In this document: in pieces, positions 56,733 through 64,000 of the stretch | Position numbering within the stretch: position 1 is the stretch's first letter | Layout of the letters: the number at the start of each line of letters is the position of its first letter | From: Methylomarinum sp. Ch1-1 | GTDB taxonomy: Bacteria; Pseudomonadota; Gammaproteobacteria; Methylococcales; Methylomonadaceae | Assembly (NCBI RefSeq): GCF_030717995.2 | Contig: NZ_CP157743.1 | Span: 3,870,501 to 3,934,500, forward strand | DNA length: 64,000 nucleotides | Reading direction: 5' to 3' | Made by a program: the position numbers and the translations under genes | The notes under the pieces: model-generated | Told to the model about the DNA's origin: nothing | Seen by the model: only the letters and a program-made list of their open reading frames with translations | Databases searched by the model: none

Positions 56733-56746
56733 GTACGCTACCGAAC
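56733..56746 (+). promoter_or_regulatory. Palindromic stress motif, site 9
   Basis: GTACGCTACCGAAC, exact match, with TTAT before and CGAC after. It lies about 310 bp from both the OmpA start (minus) and the BON start at 57063 (plus); the orientation favours the plus-strand BON gene. The remaining intergenic DNA 56560-57062 holds no gene. Confidence 0.6.
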
Positions 56747-57062
56747 CGACTGCGACGTGTTTTACGGCTAAAGTGTTTTCAGGGATTTAAGACAACTGTC
56801 AGTCTCGCCCCGACGTTTGTTTGTTGGCCGTGATGAATTGCCGGTCTTTAGTCTCTCTTGATTTCTTTAGCTGAAAGTTGCTGTCAAATGGTGAGTACTT
56901 GGCAAGGAATAAGAGTTTTCAGGAACAAATCCCGATCTTTGGTCGAATTTTAGTCAGCTTTTCTTTTTTGTAAATAAAATCTAATCCAAATAGACCGTTT
57001 ATCCCGAAGTATCGGAAGGTTTCACGGCCTAATGGAATTAGTGCTTAACTGGAGATTTTGTT

Positions 57063-57377
57063 ATGAAACACCTTATTAGATTACTTTCCGCATTCTGTTT
57101 GGCCCTGACGTTAATGACTGCCGCAGGTTGCGCATCGACGCAAAAGCACGAGGGAACCGGCGAATACGTTGACGACAGCGTCATCACCACCAAGGTCAAG
57201 GCGCAGTTATTGAATGAGCCCAACCTGAGTTCTGCCCAGATCAATGTTGAAACCTTCAAGGGCGTGGTTCAATTGAGCGGATTCGTGAACTCTCAGGCCG
57301 GTATAGACAGAGCGGTCGAAATCGCTCGCGACGTCGCCGGCGTGAAGTCGGTCAAGAATGCCATGCGTCTCAGATAG
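57063..57377 (+). CDS. BON-domain lipoprotein (small)
   Basis: 104 residues. Lipoprotein signal ending LMTAAGCAS; one BON domain (YVDDSVITTKVKAQLLNEPN, FKGVVQLSGFVNSQAGIDRA). GGAG precedes the ATG. OsmY-like envelope stress protein; short version of the protein at 54465. Confidence 0.92.
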   Translation: MKHLIRLLSAFCLALTLMTAAGCASTQKHEGTGEYVDDSVITTKVKAQLLNEPNLSSAQINVETFKGVVQLSGFVNSQAGIDRAVEIARDVAGVKSVKNAMRLR

Positions 57378-57428
57378 TCGAGGAATCTCTCATTGAAAGA
57401 GTAGGCAAAGTATCCAATTCGGCAGCGA

Positions 57429-57684
57429 GAGACAACCCCGATCCTTAGCGAAAACCGTTTCGGCCGGTATGCCGGCATCGCCATGATCATCGCTTTGATC
57501 GCAGGCTGTTTCGTCATGCTGCGCCCTTTTCTCTCGGCCATCTTATGGGCCCTGATTCTGTCCTTTCTACCTGGCCGATCTTCCATTGGGTCGAACGAAT
57601 CGTTGCGGGAAGAAGAGGGCTCGCTGCCGGGATAATGGTATTGCTGGTGACGGCCGTGCTGAGTGAGAGTGAGAATACGACATG
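57429..57684 (+). pseudogene. AI-2E/PerM-type transporter, N-terminal remnant, frameshifted
   Basis: FGRYAGIAMIIALIAGCFVM LRPFLSAILWALIL in one frame, then, after a one-base loss near 57565, STWPIFHWVERIVAGRRGLA AGIMVLLVTAVL in the next. This is the start of an AI-2E family exporter of about 350 residues. It ends at 57684, overlapping the PAS gene start. Over two-thirds of the gene is missing. Confidence 0.75.
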
Positions 57685-58251
57685 AACCTAATATGGGATG
57701 GGATTGAGCGGCGTAAGTCACTAAGAGCAAAGGCTGAGGCCCTAGTTGCAAGTTTGTCTACCGAAGAAATTAAGACCAAACCGGCCGAAATGCTGCTACA
57801 TGAACTACTGGTACACAAGATCGAGCTGGAGATGCAGCACGAGGAGTTGCAAAGTGCCCACAACGCATTGCAAGAAGCGCGAGATCACTATAGGGATCTT
57901 TATGAATTCGCTCCGGTCGGCTACCTCACCATCACCCAGGAAGACCTGATTAGCGAAATTAACCTGACAGGGGCTGCATTGCTGGGTGATGAACGCACCA
58001 AACTGATCAATCTTCGTTTCTCGACGTTTGTCGCTCCCCAGGACAGCGACCATTGGTATAGCCTGTTACCAACCATGATGGAATCTGCCAACTCTGGAAA
58101 ACAAGCCTTCGCTCTGGTGATGAAACGCTCCGATGGCTCCCAGTTTCATGCCCATCTTGATTGCCTGCGCAGGGAATCTTCGGACGCACCGCCGATGTTG
58201 CGAGTCGCGATGACCGATATCAGCAAAGGCAATCTGGCAAAGAAGAATTAA
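57682..58251 (+). CDS. Single PAS-domain protein
   Basis: 189 residues. A coil (LLVHKIELEMQHEELQSAHN) and one PAS domain (DLYEFAPVGYLTITQEDLIS EINLTGAALLGDER) with PAC end, closely like the N-terminus of the GGDEF/EAL protein at 48239-50452. There is no output domain, so it is either a free sensor or a truncated signalling protein; stop at 58249. Confidence 0.82.
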   Translation: MNLIWDGIERRKSLRAKAEALVASLSTEEIKTKPAEMLLHELLVHKIELEMQHEELQSAHNALQEARDHYRDLYEFAPVGYLTITQEDLISEINLTGAALLGDERTKLINLRFSTFVAPQDSDHWYSLLPTMMESANSGKQAFALVMKRSDGSQFHAHLDCLRRESSDAPPMLRVAMTDISKGNLAKKN

Positions 58252-58321
58252 GCTAACGCTGCTATCGCATATCGCCAAAGCGACAGCGCACCGCCACCAA
58301 GAAATTTTTTCCTGTCATTTT

Positions 58322-58770
58322 TTAACCGAGCGTATCCAGGCGGATTGCCTGGCGGCGAAGATATTCGGTCTTGGGCCCACAAATTCGCGTAGGGCGGCTT
58401 CGCGAAGCAAGCCGCCAAAACCCGCCACCGTGGCAAAATTGGCATTGTGCGTATCCAGGCGGATTGCCTGGCGGCGAATCCACCCTACGGTTGCGATGCC
58501 AATGTAAGCAATGTAGGGCGGCTTCGTGTAGGGTGGCTTCGCGAAGCAAGCCACCAAAACCCACCATCGCGGGCAAAATTGGCATTGTGCGTATCAGGCG
58601 GATTGCCTGGCGGCGAATCCACCCTACGGCTGCGATGCCAATGTAAGCAATGTAGGGCGGCTTCGTGTAGGGTGGCTTCGCGAAGCAAGCCGCCAAAACC
58701 CCGCCACCGGAGGCAAAATTGGCGTTGTGCGTATCAAAGGCGGATTGCCTGGCGGCGAATCCACCCATTG
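58322..58770. repeat. Tandem array of REP-like units, period 140 bp
   Basis: GTGCGTATC recurs at about 58447, 58587 and 58727 (140-bp period), after a shorter first unit at 58330. Each unit has a GGCGGATTGCCTGGCGGCGA block and an inverted AGGGCGGCTTCGCGAAGCAA block. The same blocks occur singly in R1 and at 62113-62450. No coding capacity is likely despite open frames through it. No gene lies between 58252 and 58859. Confidence 0.85.
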
Positions 58771-58859
58771 ATCATCGGTGAAGGTCTTGAAGAAACGGCA
58801 TGAAGGCCGCGCCCTATGTAGGGCGCAGCCAAACAAGAAGAGAGATAGGAGGAGAAAAA

Positions 58860-59027
58860 CTATTTGTTTCTATATGCGGAATTACTGGAATCTTCGGCAA
58901 TCAGTTGGGCTGCCCTGTCATATTTGTCACTCTCTGAATTTTTTACCATGAAAATAGCACCGGCAAAGAACACGATACCAATAACGATATAGAGCCAAAA
59001 ATTGTCTTTTTCTTGTACTTCACTCAT
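58860..59027 (-). CDS. Small single-helix membrane protein
   Basis: 55 residues, MSEVQEKDNFWLYIVIGIVF FAGAIFMV... then a charged tail SESDKYDRAAQLIAEDSSNS. TAAGGAAAAT precedes the ATG. One membrane helix. I do not recognise a family. Confidence 0.65.
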   Translation of the reverse strand: MSEVQEKDNFWLYIVIGIVFFAGAIFMVKNSESDKYDRAAQLIAEDSSNSAYRNK

Positions 59028-59479
59028 TGTATTTTCCTTACTGTTGTTTAGTAAAAATGCTGAATTAGCTTCAACGGCAATAACTATACAATAAGTAAGG
59101 TTATGGCTTTTGACCTAGATCAAAAAATGTTTACTATCCAACTAAGGATTTTGCTAATCATAACTTCCCGATAAGGTTCCCATGCCGTGAGGGAACCCTA
59201 TCAGGAACTCTAGGGCATCCCGAACCGCAGAGCGGCTGCCGTTTCGTAGGTTGGATTGAGCGATAGCGAAGCCCAACATTTCCGGCGCGCCTCAATATGT
59301 TGGGCTTCATTTTATTCAGCCCAACCTACACAAACTCAAAGCCGGACGGAGTTTGCAACCTATATGTCATAAGGCCATTGATGGGTTTCGCGTTGCCCTA
59401 CCTCCTGCATCCTTGCCGTCGCCCCACCCTACATAAGAATTAGTGTTTACTAACCTATACGGTATCGATACAAACTGTT
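59028..59479. repeat. Repeat R3 copy 2 and a GTAGGTTGG palindrome
   Basis: 59156-59240 is like 29515-29645 (CTTCCCGATAAGGTTCCCAT; CCCGAACCGCAGAGCGG). 59249-59331 has GTAGGTTGG...GCCCAACAT / ATGTTGGGC...CCAACCTAC inverted arms. No gene. Confidence 0.7.
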
Positions 59480-60334
59480 TTACCAGCGCTCCACCCGATA
59501 ACCCCGGCTTTTCAATTGCTCGATGACGCCTTCGTTCGCCACCAGATGCAAGGCGCCGACCAAGACAAGCTCCGTTTCCGGGGTCGCCAATAACGCTTCA
59601 ATTTTCGGCATCCAACTGTTGTTACGTTCAACCAGCAATGAATCATATAAAGATGGGAATTCCTCTCGCATCGGCACGATCCCGATTTCCTCTAACTTAT
59701 CCATATCGCCGTTACGCCAAGCCCTCTTCATGTCGTTCATCATCACCGGCAATTCGCTCAATTCCTGGAGGGTGCTTAGGATCATCTCATCTTCCTGACC
59801 CTTGCCCATGTCGGCAATGATCTTCATCTGCAATTCGACCGACTCCAGCTCCCCCAGTCTTTTACCGTCCTGCAAGGCTTTGGCGTGAAAATAATGGTCC
59901 ACGCCGGTATCGCCCATGCCTAAGCGCTGCAGCTCGGCCATGGTCAAGGTAATCACCAACATCGGCGGCTTGAAGCGTTCTAATGCCGCCATCGACAAGT
60001 TGATCGACGAAACATAGTCAACGAGCTTACGATAGGTCTCCGGACGCAAGTCGTCTTGCAGCGATCGACCCTCTGGATACATGACTTGTTGCAATAATCG
60101 CTGCTGGGCCTCGGGTTGGGCCATCGCCGCCAAATCGGTTTCCAGTATCACTAGGTCGGCTTGCCGATAGGCTTGCTCAAACTCCTCCGGCAACGGATAA
60201 TCTTGTCTGCTCAACACATGGATGGTGCCGCCAATGAACAATTCGGAATGGCCGTCGCTGACTTTCCAAACGGAACTGTCCGCCCAACCCTGTATAGGCA
60301 ACAACAGCCATAGTAAAATCAATTTTCGCATCAT
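59480..60334 (-). CDS. TraB/GumN family protein
   Basis: 284 residues. Signal peptide MMRKLILLWLLLPIQGWADS. GumN/TraB pattern: LFIGGTIHVLSRQDYPLPEE, LVILETDLAAMAQPEAQQRL, GDTGVDHYF, ELVLVGALHLVANEGVIEQL. The conserved GTIH and GALH motifs belong to a Tiki-like metalloprotease-type family. Periplasmic; substrate unknown. It diverges from fetB. Confidence 0.88.
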   Translation of the reverse strand: MMRKLILLWLLLPIQGWADSSVWKVSDGHSELFIGGTIHVLSRQDYPLPEEFEQAYRQADLVILETDLAAMAQPEAQQRLLQQVMYPEGRSLQDDLRPETYRKLVDYVSSINLSMAALERFKPPMLVITLTMAELQRLGMGDTGVDHYFHAKALQDGKRLGELESVELQMKIIADMGKGQEDEMILSTLQELSELPVMMNDMKRAWRNGDMDKLEEIGIVPMREEFPSLYDSLLVERNNSWMPKIEALLATPETELVLVGALHLVANEGVIEQLKSRGYRVERW

Positions 60335-60350
60335 TTAAACCTTGTCTTCG

Positions 60351-61058
60351 ATGAATAATATACAAACCATTCCGCTACAGAATCTGGCATTTATCTTGAT
60401 ACCGGTGCTGGCAGTACTCGTCATCCTGTTCAAATGGGGCCAGGGCGCCGGCCACGCCAGCTACGCGATACTCAGGATGCTGGTGCAGTTGCTGCTGATC
60501 GGTTATGTATTGAACTATCTTTTTGCCTCGAATTCGGCGCCGGTCACGCTGTTAATCTTAGCGGTGATGATTATTTTTTCCAGCTGGATAGCGCTCGGCA
60601 CGGTAAAATCGATGCGAAATAAGTTGTTGTGGAAAGCGATGCTGGCGGTGCTGACGGGGGGAGGACTGACCTTGTGGATGGTTGTTCAGCCGGTGTTGGA
60701 ATTGCATCCCTGGCATCAACCTCGCTTTGTGATCCCGCTAGCCGGTATGATATTCGCCAGCGCTATGAACAGCATCAGCCTGGCCGCAGACCGTTTTCAG
60801 GCGGACAAGCTGAATGGCGCAGCCTATGCCGAAGCAAGAAACCGCGCCCTTCATACCGCGATGATCCCGACCATTAACGGCCTGTTGGCGGTTGGTCTGG
60901 TCTCATTGCCGGGGATGATGACCGGACAGATTCTGTCCGGCGTTTCACCTTTTATCGCCGCCCGATATCAGATCATGGTCATGACGATGATCTTTGCCGC
61001 TTCGGGCTTATCGGCGGCGTGTTTTCTATCCCTGTTAAAAACGAATGAACGGAATTAA
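60351..61058 (+). CDS. fetB: UPF0014/FetB-type ABC permease
   Basis: 235 residues from ATG 60351. Seven hydrophobic segments, with GASYAILRMLVQLLLIGYVL-like core (HASYAILRMLVQLLLIGYVL) and RNRALHTAMIPTINGLLAVG, LVSLPGMMTGQILSG as signature. FetB of E. coli works with the ATPase FetA in iron export or resistance. No FetA gene is in the window, so the partner lies elsewhere or the gene is an orphan. It overlaps the SlyD stop by 4 bp, convergently. Confidence 0.88.
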   Translation: MNNIQTIPLQNLAFILIPVLAVLVILFKWGQGAGHASYAILRMLVQLLLIGYVLNYLFASNSAPVTLLILAVMIIFSSWIALGTVKSMRNKLLWKAMLAVLTGGGLTLWMVVQPVLELHPWHQPRFVIPLAGMIFASAMNSISLAADRFQADKLNGAAYAEARNRALHTAMIPTINGLLAVGLVSLPGMMTGQILSGVSPFIAARYQIMVMTMIFAASGLSAACFLSLLKTNERN

Positions 61059-61534
61059 TGCTGATGTCCACCTTCGCCATGAATATGGCCATGAGCCACC
61101 TCTTCTTCGGTCGCCTCTCTGACATCCATCACTTCGACATCGAAGGTCAACGATTCTCCGGCCAGCGGATGATTGCCGTCGATCGTCACTTCGTCGCCCT
61201 CGATATGAACGACGGTGATGATACCGGGACCATGACTGACTTCGGCTTGAAATTGCATGCCGACTTCCACCGGCATCCCTTCGAACAAGTCTTTGGAAAC
61301 AACTTGAATCATCTCCGCGCGTTTTTCGCCATAAGCATCTTCCGGTTCAATGGTGACATTAAACTTATCGCCGGCGTTTTTTCCGCTTAACGCATCTTCC
61401 AGACCGGAGATGATATTTCCGGCCCCGTGCAGATAAACCAGAGGTTCCGCCCCCATGGAACTATCCAGTGTCTCGCCGCCGGCATTGGTTAGAGTATAAT
61501 GTATGGACACCGCCATATTGTCTGAAATTTGCAT
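61055..61534 (-). CDS. slyD: FKBP-type peptidyl-prolyl isomerase SlyD
   Basis: 159 residues: MQISDNMAVSIHYTLTNAGG, EPLVYLHGAGNIISGLEDAL, EPEDAYGEKRAEMIQVVSKD, the IF-type insert, and HPLAGESLTFDVEVMDVREA. A histidine-rich tail (HGHIHGEGGHQH) binds metals such as nickel, though it is shorter than in E. coli SlyD. Cytoplasmic chaperone and isomerase. Confidence 0.95.
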   Translation of the reverse strand: MQISDNMAVSIHYTLTNAGGETLDSSMGAEPLVYLHGAGNIISGLEDALSGKNAGDKFNVTIEPEDAYGEKRAEMIQVVSKDLFEGMPVEVGMQFQAEVSHGPGIITVVHIEGDEVTIDGNHPLAGESLTFDVEVMDVREATEEEVAHGHIHGEGGHQH

Positions 61535-61595
61535 GTAACAACCTTAATGCTTTACTAAAAACTCACTATCATATAACTTTTTAGCACAAATTAAC

Positions 61596-62090
61596 ATGTC
61601 GCGTTGGAGACCCCCCCGCCCAAAATCGTCCCCCTATATCACTCCGGAAGGCTATCAACAGCTGGAGTCGGAGCTGAAACAACTTTGGGAAAAACGCAAG
61701 GATGTGACCGCCGCGTTAGCGGCAGCCGCTGCCGAAGGCGATCGCTCGGAAAACGCCGAGTACATTTATCGGAAAAAAGAATTGCGCGGTATAGACCGGC
61801 GCATCCGTTATTTGCAAAAGCGGCTACCGTCATTGACCATCGTGTCGGAGAAACCGGGCAATCGCGAACAGATTTTCTTTGGCGCCTGGGTCACGCTGGA
61901 AAAAATGGATGGCTCCGAAGTCACCTATCGCATCGTCGGTCCCGATGAGATAGAACCGGGGAAAGGCTATATCAGCCTCGACTCGCCGTTGGCCCGGGCC
62001 TTGCTGAAGAAAACCGTTGACGATGAAATCGTCATCCGCAATGAATTGCAGGAAAGCCGTTATTACGTGACCGAGATTGAATACCGCTGA
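61596..62090 (+). CDS. greB: Transcription elongation factor GreB
   Basis: 164 residues. N-terminal coiled coil (YITPEGYQQLESELKQLWEK RKDVTAALAAAAAEGDRSEN AEYIYRKKEL) with the acidic tip residues D and E, then the globular domain (VTLEKMDGSEVTYRIVGPDE, YISLDSPLARALLKKTVDDE). The KELR-GIDRRIRYLQKRL form is typical of GreB rather than GreA. Rescues backtracked RNA polymerase. Confidence 0.95.
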   Translation: MSRWRPPRPKSSPYITPEGYQQLESELKQLWEKRKDVTAALAAAAAEGDRSENAEYIYRKKELRGIDRRIRYLQKRLPSLTIVSEKPGNREQIFFGAWVTLEKMDGSEVTYRIVGPDEIEPGKGYISLDSPLARALLKKTVDDEIVIRNELQESRYYVTEIEYR

Positions 62091-62463
62091 CGGCTTGGGA
62101 TTGATCGTAGCGTCGAATCCCTTTTGGCGGCATCCAGGTGGATTGCCTGGCGGCGAATCCACCCTACGACTTGCCTTCGGATGTGCTTCACAGCGTGAAG
62201 CGCATCAAAAATGGTGCGCTTCCTCACGTCAGCACACCCTACCCGCACCGGTAGGGCGGATCAAGCGCAGCGGATCCGCCATCGTAGGGCGGCTTCGCGA
62301 AGCAAGCCGCCAAAACCCGCCACCGGGGAAAAATTGGCCGTTGTGCGTATCCAGGTGGATTGCCTGGCGGCGAATCCACCCTACGGGAAATCATCTGCCA
62401 ACCCCGCCTCCGGGGGCAAAATTGGTGTTGTGCGAATCCCTACATTGTTGTTGAATTGACCTC
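62091..62463. repeat. R1-like and REP-like repeat cluster
   Basis: Two GGTGGATTGCCTGGCGGCGA units (about 62126 and 62354), an AGGGCGGCTTCGCGAAGCAA block at 62285 and part of R1 (GCGTGAAGCGCATCAAAAA, 62191). No gene. Confidence 0.8.
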
Positions 62464-64000
62464 TCAAGAAACCAGCTTCAAGCCGGGCGGCAATGCTTCG
62501 CCGAAGATCTGTTTCTCTTCCTGTTCATCCAATTCCTTGAACTCTTCGACCATGCCGACCCAGGAAGACGGCGCCTTGCTCGCTTTCAGTTTGTCGATGA
62601 CTTTTTGCCGCATGGCATCGTCAATATCGCGCGCCCTGTCGCCGCTCATCCTGGCGATCATCGTTGCGGCAAAGCCCGCCTGGGGCACTTTCTTCCAATC
62701 GACGGTCAATACTTGTTCCAGCCATAACTGCACGACATCGGCCGGCACGACATTATGGCTGCCGCCATGAAACGGCACCCGCGAGCCGATGCGGCCGACC
62801 GCCCACCAGGTCTGATTCGGTTCGCTAGCCTTGCGCAGCCTTTTCAGCAGCCACTCGCCCAGCTCGATCTTCTTGTCGACCGGTAAGCGTTCCAATACGC
62901 CGGCCAGCCGCACCATATCGTCGTAACCGCGAATTTTGATTTGTTTTGCGACCCCGGCTTGTCTGGCCGCCGCCGGATTCAGGAATTTGGCGATATCGCC
63001 GAGCAAGCGCTGTTGAGCCTCGCCATCGAGCCCCCCCGCGATACGGCGCCATAATGTCCACCACTCCGTCCAGTTTTGCCGTTCGTTGACAAATTGTATG
63101 CCGTGCGGATAGCTTTTCCACAATTGTTCGACGCGCCAGTCATCGAGCGGATAACCGAATCCCGGCCGCAGGCAGAAACCGATCAGACTCAGCCAGACCC
63201 GTTCATGATTTTCCGATCGACGCCGGTTCTTCATGCCTTCCAACAAGGTCTCGAACAACGCCCGCAATAGCGGCGTATCCCACTCGGCGCGCCCCATGCC
63301 CAGCACTTTCTCCAGATCGGCGCGCAGGCTTTTAACCGACTTGGGATTAACCCGCTTAGATTTCGAGCCGAACACTTGCTGAATTTTATCGACAGCCTCG
63401 TCGAACTGGGCAGGCAGCTGAGCGGATGTCGACGGCGTCAGGCCTTTCTTGCGGATCTGGAATTCGACGTCCCAACGCCGGCTTTCATCGTTGACCGAGA
63501 CGCATTGAATGTTCAGCGTACCCACCTCGGTATGGCTGACGGCCAGCTGCACGATCACTTCACCCTTGTCTTCCCCCTCAAAGGCGACGGCTAACGGCGG
63601 CAACGAATGAAAACGCTCATCCGTCACCTCGGTCAACTCGCCTGGCTGAAAGTCGCCGTCGCCGCTGCAGGAAACCAGATGAAAACGCACCGGCTGGCCG
63701 ACGCGCAAGGCGAATTGTTGTTGGGTCAAACGGATTTCATTGCCCTCTTCGCTGCCTTTAGGCAGGATGCAAACCCCTTGCTGTTGTCCCGCCTCGCTCT
63801 CGACCAGCAGGAAATAACTGCGCGCGGCTCCCCCGCCGATACGGACCTTTTTATCGCGTCGCGCCAATGCATAACTGACCGCGCCATAAGCCACCGCCAG
63901 TTCGGGATGCTTGTTTTCCAACAGTCGCGGCGCCTTATCACGCCACTTGTTCAGCAAATCGATCACCCGCTGGGTAATGGTTTTGCTGCGAAACACCCCG
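62464..64000 (-). CDS. Hsp70-related protein, C-terminal part (DUF3731)
   Basis: Over 510 residues are visible and the frame is open to the window edge; the GTG at 63996 is likely internal. It ends SSWVGMVEEFKELDEQEEKQ IFGEALPPGLKLVS. The region VNPKSVKSLRADLEKVLGMG RAEWDTPLLRALFETLL, GFGYPLDDWRVEQLWKSYPH GIQFVNERQNWTEWWTLWRR IAGGL is the DUF3731 domain that follows a DnaK-like ATPase in 'DNA-K related' proteins. The ATPase part would lie beyond position 64000. Function unknown. Confidence 0.82.
   Translation of the reverse strand, partial: GVFRSKTITQRVIDLLNKWRDKAPRLLENKHPELAVAYGAVSYALARRDKKVRIGGGAARSYFLLVESEAGQQQGVCILPKGSEEGNEIRLTQQQFALRVGQPVRFHLVSCSGDGDFQPGELTEVTDERFHSLPPLAVAFEGEDKGEVIVQLAVSHTEVGTLNIQCVSVNDESRRWDVEFQIRKKGLTPSTSAQLPAQFDEAVDKIQQVFGSKSKRVNPKSVKSLRADLEKVLGMGRAEWDTPLLRALFETLLEGMKNRRRSENHERVWLSLIGFCLRPGFGYPLDDWRVEQLWKSYPHGIQFVNERQNWTEWWTLWRRIAGGLDGEAQQRLLGDIAKFLNPAAARQAGVAKQIKIRGYDDMVRLAGVLERLPVDKKIELGEWLLKRLRKASEPNQTWWAVGRIGSRVPFHGGSHNVVPADVVQLWLEQVLTVDWKKVPQAGFAATMIARMSGDRARDIDDAMRQKVIDKLKASKAPSSWVGMVEEFKELDEQEEKQIFGEALPPGLKLVS

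Noticed and set aside
58322-58770. Tandem repeats considered as a CRISPR array
   Set aside because: Repeat units of 140 bp without unique spacers of uniform size and no cas genes.

Overview
The window looks like the chromosome of a gammaproteobacterium with moderate GC. The gene mix (H+-type P-ATPase, PPK2, phosphoketolase, PRC-barrel/CsbD/BON stress proteins, a Crp-like regulator, a GGDEF/EAL protein, a giant cyclic beta-1,2-glucan synthase) resembles what I know of Methylococcales (gammaproteobacterial methanotrophs). That placement is an inference: no rRNA or methane-oxidation gene is present. I saw no tRNA, rRNA or CRISPR array.

Layout. 1-2 kb: a frameshifted IS110-family transposase, a small inverted-repeat element, a ~0.3 kb dispersed repeat and an nhaA remnant. 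2.4-12 kb: a run of minus-strand ion, energy and carbon genes (H+ P-type ATPase, SpoIIAA-like protein, PPK2, DUF389 stump, phosphoketolase, broken HAD hydrolase, broken stress protein, polysaccharide deacetylase). 12-15 kb: a TRL-type lipoprotein with a CsbD-like leader, then an LpxL-like acyltransferase and a family-2 glycosyltransferase. 15-19.9 kb: an IS pile-up, with an intact ISL3 element inside a duplicated glycosyltransferase 3' end and an IS200-type element inside an IS110-type element. 19.9-36.7 kb: a stress and metal block (CsbD, PRC-barrel, DUF2254, Ca-type P-ATPase, CheB, CopB, DUF302, glucan phosphorylase, small metal-binding protein, more CsbD, a cyclopropane-synthase relative, small membrane proteins). 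36.8-45.5 kb: one 2895-residue glucan synthase. 46-58 kb: regulators (Crp-like, GGDEF/EAL, CheB-CheR-PAS, PAS) and envelope proteins (DUF1207, BON x2, OmpA). 59-64 kb: more ordinary genes (GumN/TraB, FetB, SlyD, GreB, an Hsp70-related protein running off the end).

The genes fit a survival role under osmotic, acid, metal or energy stress: ion-pumping ATPases, polyphosphate and glycogen use, acetyl-phosphate production, periplasmic glucan, membrane-lipid modification and many small stress proteins. The region is also decayed and repeat-rich: nhaA, DUF389, the HAD gene, a PRC-barrel copy, a YflT-like gene, a coiled-coil gene and an AI-2E-type transporter are all broken.

The main new observation is a palindromic 14-bp motif, GTNCGNTANCGNAC. 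It occurs exactly at seven intergenic places and nearly exactly at two more, mostly upstream of these stress genes. In three cases it lies 107-112 bp before the start codon. It looks like the operator of an undescribed stress regulon. A second item is a nested miniature inverted-repeat element, one copy of which has a perfect 9-bp target duplication.
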